In this document: piece by piece, positions 1-9,583 of the stretch
Numbering within the stretch: the stretch's first letter is position 1
Layout of the letters: each line of letters opens with the position of its first letter
From: Sialis fuliginosa
Taxonomy: Eukaryota; Arthropoda; Insecta; Megaloptera; Sialidae
DNA length: 64,000 nt
Reading direction: 5' to 3'
NCBI GenBank assembly: GCA_961205875.1
Contig: OY540817.1
Location: 19,317,001 to 19,381,000 of the forward strand
Program-made: the position numbers and the translations under genes
The notes under the pieces: model-generated
Databases searched by the model: none
What the model saw: only the letters and a program-made list of their open reading frames with translations
What the model was told of the DNA's origin: nothing

Positions 1-3000
1 CAGTCTTGCTATAATCCTGCTGCTCGTATGCTGCGCCAGTTACTGCAGCTCCGTAAGGCGTCGTGCCTTGCCCGGTGCCAGCTGAGGCACCACCGGCTCC
101 ATATCCTCCTGCACCAGGCTTGCCTCCGTACTGGCTACTACCTGTCGATGAGTGCGCCGCTGCCGCTGCAGCTGCGTTGATTTGCTGAAAATAGTCATTA
201 TTTTAATAATCTCATTCATTATTTTATTAAATATCTCAACTAACCGGATAAATGGCAGGTGTTCCGTACTGAAAACTACCCGCAGGGACCGTCCCCATTC
301 CGTAGAAGTAAGCGTATGCTGGTGGTGGCATTGGCTGAGCCGCAGCTCCCGATCCTGCCGTCTGCTGAGGTGCAGGCTGTTGCGTTACAGGCGATGCATT
401 GTGTTCTGCCCTGCCCGTGAAGCGCCCATCTCCTGCTGCTGCCGCGGCTGCATATGCTAGACCGTCCCTTGCACTCGTGCTCAGAGATGTGGGTGTCTGG
501 TAGCCTCCCATATCATAGTACCCTGCAGTCTGTAATTATGAAAACTATATAAATATCTTATAATTATACTCAAAATCTTTTTTAACCAAATATATACATG
601 CATCAGAATGCCAAAATCATCTCAAGAGATTAGGGTGTTCACAAAATCTTATCAATCGATAAAATACTTATCAAAATGACAGATGATTGCAAACAAGTCC
701 AACCTATTCAGTCTCGTCATCGTTTCATCATGTGCACTCATTTACAATAAATAATACGTTGTTTTTTCGTTAGACTTACCATGTGTGGTATCCGTTGTGA
801 CATCATTTGGATTTCTTCATATGAATACATTGGTTGCTGATAGAAAGGCATGCCCGCCTGTCCCATTATGTATTGTGTACCCATCATAGGAGCTACACCA
901 GGTGGAATGCTCGTCAAAACATTACCTTTAGCTAAAAAAAATAATTATAGATTAAATCACAAACTAATTAACCAAATCAAAAAAAAAAAAAAAAAACTTT
1001 ACCTGTTGAAGCCGAACTGACTTTCGTATTTGCAACAGTCGTGACACTCTGTGAATTCCCTGTGAGCCCTGCGAGTTGCGTGGAACTGACACTGACCGTG
1101 CTTGTAGGCGTTGAATCGTACTGGCTGTTATCCTTGGACCCCGTCGACTTGTGATTAGACACGGGCGTGTAGTTGTTAAATGGTACCGCATACGACGCAC
1201 TGTTACCGTACGACGTCGGATACGAGGGCCCCGATAACGACGACGCAAATCCGGTCGAGTACGAGCTCGGCTGGTACTGTGACGATGTGTTGTTATATAT
1301 CGAGTTGTTTGAATTCGAAAAGCTGTTTGATGACGTCTGTTGGCTTGATGGGTAAGAATTTGAGGACGTTACCTGTGCAGATAAATAAAACAATTTTGAA
1401 GTAACTATAGACTGTCTATCTGTTTACTCAAATCTCACTACATGTGTCTTAGTTTTATTTTATTTTCATGAAAATTTAACAATGAATATAATATAATAAT
1501 ATTATGTATTAATACATAATAATTTAGTATGCATCAGAATGCCAAATCATCTAAACACTAACAGATTTCAACATAATCATAACATTTGACAAAACACTTG
1601 ACAAAAGTTTGAATAACATTAAAAACTGCTGGCTCAGTCTCGTCATCGGATCATCATTTGCTGTTTAATAAAAAAAACTCTTACAATGGGACAAATTATT
1701 CAAAAAAACGGGTTCCAGCTTCCCATTATGATATTTTTACATTCTGGGAGATATTGTTACACTATATAAATAATCACCTGGGCATTTGATGAGTAGCTAC
1801 TGGTGTTGTATACGCTAGGCGGTTGGTACGCAGCTGTGCTTTTCTGGAATGTCTGGAAACTGGCTCCGAGACCGTCCGATACAGCAGAGCTTTTACTAAC
1901 CAGATCTGTCACTCGAGTACTTGAGTATCCGCTTAAATGTTCATTTCCGCTGGAAGGCTGAGATGCACTGCTGTCTGTGTTTGATAACTGTAAACAAATA
2001 AGATATATAAGATGGATTTAAAATACAAAGCTTTAAAAAGTGGAGACTGATCAATTTTTCATATTGATATAAGTTTTAAATTATTTGGTTTATTTGCAAT
2101 TAATATTTTTGTTGAGAGAAATATAGAATTACGATTAATTTTATATATACTATTTAATCAGTTCTAAGTACAAACAAAATTGTTTAATAATTTATTAGTT
2201 GTACATCAGAATGCCAAATCATCTAAACAAAAACAGATTTTCACGTAATCATATCAATCGAAGAAAAACTCTAACAATTGAATGATTTAAATGAAAAAAA
2301 TTCTGTTTGCTCAGTCTCGTCATCGTTTCATCATTTGTACAAAATATTTATAAATAAAAAATGGTCAGTTGGATCCATTAGTCACTAGCTGAAAGAAGAT
2401 ACCAGCTGGATATAAAAAAAAAAATATTATTAAATGTTTAAAAACGTACCATTTGGCTCTGAGCGAGTGCATTTTGCGCCTGCACACTAGCGGGAACCCC
2501 TCCACCGCCACCTCCTCCTCCTGATTGCACCCCGGTCGTGACAGCACTCGACTGTGTCGCGGACGGCGCCGTCTGAACTTGCTGCTTTGATTGCACCGCG
2601 TAACCATCGCTCACTGACGCAACAGATGGTGCTGGCGCCGCCACGTGGACATTAGACGGCACCACAGATGGTTCCACGACACTGTTTGCTGATTCGAGGA
2701 CAGCTGTCGTGTCTGTTACTAAATCAAGCCCGCCAAATTGGACGTCTAAAAATCCTATGCCTGAACTGACATCGCCACCTGGCATTTCTACAGCAGTCGA
2801 AGGTATTTTTGAAGGCGGAGGTACCCTGGCGCGTTGTGTTTTCCGTTGGGGTTGCTGGTGTGATGACAACTGTGTTGTTTGGTCCTAATTACAGTTAAGA
2901 AAATATCAATGAATGCTATTTAGTTTCATATTAACTTTTAATTTAAAAATTTTATATATCAGAATGCCAAATCATCCAAACAAAAACAGAATTTCACCAA

Positions 3001-5604
3001 ATCATAACAATCGAAGAAAAACTCAAACAATTGAAAAGTTTTTGTGAAATATTTCTGTTAGCTCAGTCTCGTCATCGTTTCATCATTTGTTTACATTAAA
3101 ATTTTATTTAGAATGCGAAAAAATCAATTGTTTCAAACAATGGTTAACCTAAAAAAAAATTACTTTATCGGTTACATACCTGTTGCTGTGACACATTAAC
3201 TGAATTTTGATTGTAGCCTCCACTTCCTGAATTATAATTCGTAGAAGTATATGAATTGACTATTGAAGTACCGTATGCCGAATTTGAATCCTTTAATCAA
3301 AAATAAATAAAAAATGTTACTGCTACAAACTATAGACATTAGCAAGTATTTTCTATATTTCAGTACGCATCAGAATGCCAAATCATCTAAACACAAACAA
3401 GCCTGAACAGAATCGTAACATTTGACAAAATACTCGACAATTGTTACAATAAACTGTTGAAACCTGTTGGCTCAGTCTCGTCATCGGTTCATCATATGCA
3501 AAATATTAACTCTCTACAAAACATTATTTGAATAATAACTGAAAGCACCCTAATATTAAATAAAAACCTTAGTATTATCCAGGACCTTGAAAATACATTC
3601 AAACAAATTAACTAACCTGATAGCCCGTCTGCATCTGCTGCTCTCTATCCTTCTGCTGCGACTGCGCCGTCAACTGGCTGAGATACTGGCTCTGTGCTGC
3701 CGTGAGCGTCGTTGAGCCAACACCAGGCATCATCTCCTTGTCCAGAGCAGCTGCAAGCCCGGCTGACATCGAAGCTATTGACAGTCCCATGTTAGTCTGC
3801 GTCGGGGGTTCCATGTCCGGCACCATCATTGGTTGCTGCTGCTGCTGTTGTTGCTCTGCTGTTGGTTGTACGGAGTCACCCTCGTTTGCGGTGCTAGGCG
3901 TAAATACTTTTGTCTCTGTCAGTGATCCAGTGTACTCTTCGTTGTCCCAATCTTCCGGTTGAGGAAACGTATCGTCCCAATTTTCTATACCCACTAAACA
4001 TGTTGAGCATATTAAATAATATTGATAGATAAAGCCAAAACAATATTAAACGTAACTTACTTTTCCTATCCTGATTTTGTGTTGTGTTTGATGCCACAAA
4101 CTCCGAATCCCATGACTCTATTGGTGGTTGAGAATTATACGAGCCTGATGATCTTGACTGTCCCCCAGACCCCCTGGGGCCCTGGTACCCCCTACGACCG
4201 CCCCTGCCTGCACCACCTCCTCGCCCACCCCTACCAGGCCCATTCTGCATGCGACCCCTTCTGAAACCTCCTTCACCACCGCGGCCTCCTTCTTCAGGGC
4301 CTCCGTCCCTATTATCCCTGTTCTCACGACCACCATCTCTACCTTCTCGACCACGCCCTGTTAATAATTATGATAGAATTAATTTATCAATGTCAAAATA
4401 AAAATTATACAAATATATTTGAAGTAAATATCAATATTTAAAAATTTACTAGATTACAATAATGTTTATCTATTATTTATTGATACAATGCACCATTGTT
4501 TCTACAGGAAGTTTAGATAATTATCACACTTCCATTCATCAAAAATAAATATGATAGAACAGATAACAAGAGATATAATCATATATATAAATAAATACAC
4601 ATGTAATTGAGTTATTTTTTTTCATCCTTCAGAAATTCAGCACATTAATCAGCTAATTCTATTAACTAGTGAACACATAAACCAACATCTACTGTATTTT
4701 CTGATTGTGATGGTATATTTAAGTTAAAATCACTCACATCCTCGACTATCACCACGCGCACGCATCCTGGGGGGCCCACCGCCCCTGGTCCGCGACCTGT
4801 CTCTGTCGGGAGCTGCCTGTGCTGCGGCCGGCGCCTGCGCTGTGTTGTTCGTGGCCGCTGAGGCATCCCAATCCTCCACGACGGGCGCGGCTTCTGTGTT
4901 AGGCGCAGCAGCAGCATTGGCGCCGTTCGGTTCCGTTTTGCTAGCGCTCGCTTGCCTGTTTTTCTTTTTCTTTACCGATGTCTCCCATTCACCCTTTAAA
5001 TGGAATTCAAAACAAATAATATAAGTGATTTTTTTTAATTCAACATTATTGATCAATTATAAAAGCAGAGGAGTTAGATATATTATACGTGTATATAAAT
5101 AAAATTCCAAATAAATTCTTAGAATTTGAGATGATATCATACATTTATTCATAAATATATACCAACTTTAATGATGTAGTATACAAAAATAAACATTAAT
5201 AAATAAATCAAAGATTTATATAATTTAGATAGGTACTTATAAGAAAATCCAAATATAGTTATATAAACAAACACTGGAATGTTTAATGTTATATAATGTG
5301 CAAGACATACCTGACAAGATCCTTCTAAGAGAACATTGACAGCTCGATTCAGATCATAATCGCAGTCATGTAAAACAAGGCACACTTCCTCTTCAGGTCT
5401 ACGTGTCATTTCTATAGCCTGTCGTACCTTGTCTTTGATTTCGGGACCTTCAGATTTCATATCCATTTGTGCCATCTTCACATTTTGAGCTGCAGGTTTA
5501 TGTTTGCCACCGCCACCTTCTGACTTTCCGGCATGTGATTTTCCTCCTCCTTCCGGCTTTGTTCCTTTACCACCTTTAGAGGTGGTTCGATTTGATGAGC
5601 TCAT
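1..5604 (-). CDS. lig: Lingerer / UBAP2-like UBA-domain protein (3' end beyond window)
   Basis: Cytoplasmic RNA-associated protein of the lingerer/UBAP2/UBAP2L family, which acts in RNP granules and growth and behaviour control in flies (family knowledge). Exons by eye: 5604-5311, 4993-4738, 4357-4061, 3993-3617, 3290-3180, 2884-2450, 1987-1778, 1372-1003, 931-780, 529-245 and 184 to beyond base 1. The start at 5604 opens a Lys/Gly-rich tail followed by a UBA domain (about residues 54-95, with [19 protein letters not shown]). An RGG/Gly-Arg-rich block follows in the third coding exon, then a conserved [13 protein letters not shown] segment with a short poly-Gln run, then low-complexity Ser/Tyr/Gln-rich exons. 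Five introns carry C/D snoRNAs (separate entries). LIG4 lies divergently upstream. Identity is confident; the C-terminus is not visible. Confidence 0.92.
598..737 (-). ncRNA. Intronic C/D-box snoRNA, copy A
   Basis: Read on the minus strand inside the lingerer intron between the exons at 780 and 529. C box ATGATGA lies at 725-731 and D box CTGA at 603-606. A D' box CTGA sits about 17 bases after the C box, preceded by the guide GATGACGAGA. Flanking TGCA blocks can pair as a terminal stem. This is the most diverged of five copies, with one extra A in the D-guide block. Size, boxes and intronic sense orientation fit a box C/D methylation guide released from the host intron. Confidence 0.8.
1530..1662 (-). 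ncRNA. Intronic C/D-box snoRNA, copy B
   Basis: Minus strand, in the lingerer intron between the exons at 1778 and 1372. C box ATGATGA lies at 1651-1657 and D box CTGA at 1534-1537. Both guide blocks are conserved with the other copies: GATGACGAG before D' and GATGATTTGGCATT before D. The central part is diverged, as expected for snoRNA paralogues in which only boxes and guides are constrained. Confidence 0.83.
2201..2340 (-). ncRNA. Intronic C/D-box snoRNA, copy C
   Basis: Minus strand, in the lingerer intron between the exons at 2450 and 1987. C box ATGATGA lies at 2328-2334 and D box CTGA at 2206-2209. The boxes are flanked by self-complementary GTAC/GTAC at 2201-2204 and 2337-2340, which form the terminal stem. 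D' box and both guide blocks are intact. This is one of the best-preserved copies. Confidence 0.85.
2955..3090 (-). ncRNA. Intronic C/D-box snoRNA, copy D
   Basis: Minus strand, in the lingerer intron between the exons at 3180 and 2884. C box ATGATGA lies at 3080-3086 and D box CTGA at 2959-2962. It shares the GATGACGAGA guide before D' and the GGATGATTTGGCATT block before D. Its interior resembles copy C more than copies B and E, suggesting copies C and D separated relatively recently. Confidence 0.84.
3366..3500 (-). ncRNA. Intronic C/D-box snoRNA, copy E
   Basis: Minus strand, in the lingerer intron between the exons at 3617 and 3290. C box ATGATGA lies at 3489-3495 and D box CTGA at 3370-3373. 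Short TGCA-like flanks can form a closing stem. Guide blocks match the other copies, and the interior resembles copy B. Confidence 0.83.
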
Positions 5605-6707
5605 CTTTACACTATGTACACTCGCTATATACAACCTGAAAATTAAAATCTGTCAAAGGTGGTCGTGAAATTTTGTTACCTGTAGGGGTATCATTAGCCA
5701 AAAATGTTAAATTCACTCTAAATAAAAATAGTACTTTGCGTCTACAACAAGAGCCGATTCCTGCGCAAGTACGTAATGCGATACATCCACATTAGAAAAT
5801 TATATTTACTAAGAATCTGTTGATTAGTCTGGCAATGTTTCGTAAGCAAATTATATGAATAAGCACAGTAATTAAACGAAAAAAACCGCCACCATGTGGA
5901 AGGACGCCATTCTTAAGCCTTGTAAGCTCTTTATTGACAACTGGCTAAAGGAGTTAAATCGTGTCAGTTAACGAGTTATGCACTATTTAAATAAATTACA
6001 CTTATAATTATAAATACAATGAATTCAAATAATCACTTTACGTACAAAAAATGTTATCATGTACGTCACAATGTGACAAAATACCAAAGAATGATGTCGT
6101 ACCTTGCTGAATGCGCCTAACAGTGTATCACGTGACACAAAACTATCAAGATGGCTTCTAATCACAAGCGCCATTCATGTTACAGAGACCGACATTTACA
6201 ACAGAAAAATTAATTTACCCATTTAACAGCAGATGTCAACAAACCGAACTGAGTGAGCAGAATTAACTGACAAGTTATCAAATTCTTAAGTTATTTCTAC
6301 AGTATCCTGTACGTTATTTCTATTATTATATTAATAATAATTGTATTAATAAACGATTCTTTAGAAATATATATATAGACCTAGTTATGTTAGTTAATTG
6401 TACTGATAATTAAATCGAAACAATATTCTACATAAAGCTACCTGTATATTTACTTTTGACAGCCACAGAACAAAATGTTGAACAGTAAACAATATTTATT
6501 ATTTCTTCTTTATTTTCAGAATCGGTAATATAAAGATGAAGACTTAAAATGTAATCTAAACAAATATCATTTTAATTATACAAGTTTTTTATTTATTTTA
6601 AAATTGTCAATTATATACATTAATTACATAATCCAAATATATTTATTTTATGCATACATAATATATTTTTAAAAGTACATATCTACACATATTTATAATT
6701 TAATAAA
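5605..6707. promoter_or_regulatory. Divergent upstream region of lingerer and LIG4
   Basis: About 1.1 kb separate the two start codons, which face away from each other. I see no further ORF with splice support. The stretch at about 5885-6190 is less AT-rich than its surroundings and may hold non-coding 5' exon(s) of lingerer. The 500 bases before LIG4 are very AT-rich. A role as the shared promoter region is inferred from position only. Confidence 0.4.
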
Positions 6708-9188
6708 ATGGAAAATTCAGATCATACAAATTTTGCTTATTTTTGTCAAACACTTGATAAAATAAGAAGTTTAAAAGGAACTGATAAAAATTACCTATTA
6801 GAAGAATATATCAATAAATTTAAACGGGATAACACTTTTAACATAAAACAAATTCTACGATTAATTCTTCCACATCTGGACAAAGAAAGAAAAACGTTTG
6901 GGATGAAGGAACACACTCTAGCAAAAATTATAACATCGTATTTTAAAATTCTAGAAGGTAGCAATGATTATAAACAAATCCATGTAAAAATGTACCCAGA
7001 AATTCAACGTGTAGGTGATTTTGGATTCATTGTAAGTCAAGCGATACAAAAATTCATAACAAAGGAAGAAAGTACCCTTACAATAGAACAATTAAATAAT
7101 TTCTTAACTCAAATATCCACTGATTCTAAGCACGATGCGTTTAATGAATTATTATCAATCGTTTCTGCAAATGAAGTAAAATGGATCATTCGAATAATAT
7201 TAAAAGAAGTTAAAATAGGACTTCATGATGATGTTGTACTTTCAATTTATGAACCAAAAGCAGGAGAACTATCAAAATACATCATTAGTCTACAAGATAT
7301 TCTCAAAAACGTTTCTGACAAAGCTACGACATCAAAAATATCAAATTTCGATAGTTCTTCTGATATTGTATTCCAATTTCTGAGACCAATGTTGTCAGTC
7401 AAGGCCACACCAAAATTACTAGGTGAAATAGAATTGAAAGAAAGATACGTTGAACAAAAATATGACGGTGAACGTTTCCAATTTCATTTTAAATCAAATG
7501 GAGAGTATAAATGGTTCACACGACAAGGAAATGAAGTTAGAAATGCAACATATGATAATTTATCGCATGCAATCAAAATACATATTTCAAAAAACGTGTT
7601 TTCAACTGTACTTGATGGGGAACTTGTTGGATTCAATAAAAATACAAGAATTTACGGAACTAAAGGTTATAATTATGATATTAAGAAAGTTAATCAGGAT
7701 AGTAAATTTCAGCCTTGTTTTATTGTGTTTGATGTTTTATATTATAATGGAATCAATGTTATGAGAGAACCGCTACATAAACGGAAAAAGTAAATATATA
7801 TTTGTAAGAAATAAATACAATTTAATTTTATAATCTAATATTTATTGCAGTATTCTAAACAAAATACTGCCTAGTAATATCCCAGGGATGTTTATAAATT
7901 CAACACATTTAACTGTAAATGATTTTAACGATGTTGTTCATAATCTAAACGTCTCGATGGCTAAAGATTGGGAAGGTATTGTTTTGAAAGACCCATATTC
8001 ATTGTACTTGAGTAACGAACGGACAGATGATTGGATCAAGCTGAAGGGAGAATATTTTGAAAATCTTTTAACCGAACTCGATCTATTAATAATAGGTAAG
8101 ATATTTTTATGAAACAATCATAATTTAGAAAAAACAAATAAGCAAGAAAATTTTTATTTATAAAATTATTATAGGTGGATACTACGGAGAGAAAAAGCAA
8201 AGTGGAAATATTACAACATTCTTAATGGGTGTCTGTTGTGATTCAAATGAAACAAAACAATTTTTATCTATATCAAAATCAGGACTTGGCTTAACTAACA
8301 AAGAATTAAATAAACTACAGAACTATTTAGATCGCCATTGGATAAAAAAGAAATCTGGTTGTCCATTAACAATTCAATGTGATAAAGAAAAACCTGATGT
8401 GTGGATTCAACCTGAAAATTCTGTGATACTTGAAATAAAGGCTTCAGAATTGCATAGATCGTCTGGGTTTAAAAGCACTCATACTCTGAGGTTCCCAAGA
8501 ATTATGAAAGTCAGATATGATAAGCCTTGGTTTGATTGTATGACTCTAAGCGAACTCAATAAAATTATTTTAGAACCTACAAACCCTGTTATAAAGCTTT
8601 TTAAAAGATTTATAACTGTTGACGATCTCAAAGTTAAAGAAGGTAATTTTCTTATTATAGAATATTGAAGAAAGAAAATATATTTATTTTGGAAATTCAT
8701 TTTCAGATCAAACTAAAAAGGAATTGTGGACAATAACACCCAAAATTGAAAATGAAGCAAAAGAGGTTAGAGTAGAAACAAATTTTTTCGATTCAAAAGA
8801 ATTTTTGGTGATAACGGGCAGTGATGAATATTCAAAAAATGATATTGAAAAAATGATAGTTGAAAATGGTGGAAAAGTAACAAATACATACGGTTTAAAC
8901 ACTTATTGTAGCATAGTCGGTATAAAAAATTTCAAAGCGGACACAGAAATAAAGTTAGGTCAAAAGAATATAGTTAAACTCGACTGGCTTTTGAATGAAA
9001 TTAGTAAAGTCAATACCGGTGAAAATTTTGAGCATTGGTTACCGCATGATGCTTTAAGTAACACTTTACCAAAGAAAAAAATGTTTAATGTAAGATATGA
9101 TAAATTTGGTGATTCATTTACGGAAAAAAGTGATATTAATTCATTAAATCGATGTTTACTTAGTATGGACGTTGATACAGTCTTTTAA
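6708..9188 (+). CDS. Lig4: DNA ligase IV, C-terminally short
   Basis: ATP-dependent ligase that seals double-strand breaks in non-homologous end joining. Exons are 6708-7789, 7851-8095, 8175-8642 and 8707-9188, giving about 758 residues with phase-consistent joints. The N-terminal DNA-binding region is followed by the nucleotidyltransferase motif KYDGER, with catalytic Lys at about residue 251, then the later motif DGELVGF, a KLKGEY-type motif and the OB-fold. One BRCT domain spans roughly residues 610-700. Human LIG4 is 911 residues and carries an XRCC4-binding linker and a second BRCT; here the reading frame stops about 50 residues after the first BRCT, and I find no second BRCT before the next gene. 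The gene is otherwise intact. Confidence 0.93.
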
Positions 9189-9583
9189 TTTATAATATTT
9201 ATTATTATTTTTTTATCATATTTATTTATTTACATTTTTACTCACTTTTACTAAATTTTTTGATTCAGTCAAGCAAATAACAAAAAATTTAAAGGACTAA
9301 TTTCAGCGTTTTTATATTTTTAAAATAAATATCCAATCATAAAAAAAAAAATCAAATGAAAATGCGGTAGATTATTTTTATAAGGATTGGATATTTTTTA
9401 ATTGTAAATAAAAGAAGAAAAATTGTATTTTTATTTTATTTAAAAATATTGAATTGTTTTATACATAAAAACAAATAAATAACTTAGTTGTAAATATATA
9501 TACATAATAACCTTTGAACATCCCTTATAATATTTTACATTTGTCTTTATTGAAAATATTTCACAATTAAAAAAAAATTCTTC
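9189..9583. other. Convergent 3' spacer between LIG4 and ABCB8
   Basis: No gene seen. It holds the LIG4 3' UTR with a plus-strand AATAAA at 9407-9412. An inverted repeat pairs 9327-9338 with 9385-9396 (AAATATCCAATC and its complement), with partial pairing beyond. Neither AT-rich frame continues a BRCT domain. Confidence 0.6.
9407..9412 (+). terminator. Polyadenylation signal, LIG4
   Basis: AATAAA about 220 bases downstream of the ligase stop codon. Confidence 0.45.

Noticed and set aside
152-460. Plus-strand ORF with Cys/Arg-rich translation
   Set aside because: Antisense shadow of lingerer exons; composition reflects the reverse complement of Ala/Gln-rich coding sequence.
1173-1404. Two overlapping plus-strand ORFs
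   Set aside because: Antisense to the lingerer exon at 1003-1372, with no splice or start support.
598-3500. Five dispersed repeats considered as a SINE or CRISPR-like array
   Set aside because: Each copy sits in a host intron in the same orientation, carries C/D boxes and closing stems, and lacks a poly-A tail or regular spacing; snoRNA fits better.
9567-9583. ABCB8 C-terminus read as an unspliced frame ending at 9567
   Set aside because: The spliced frame from the acceptor at 9680 gives [12 protein letters not shown] and a stop at 9584, matching the ABCB8 family; the longer frame reads through an intron.
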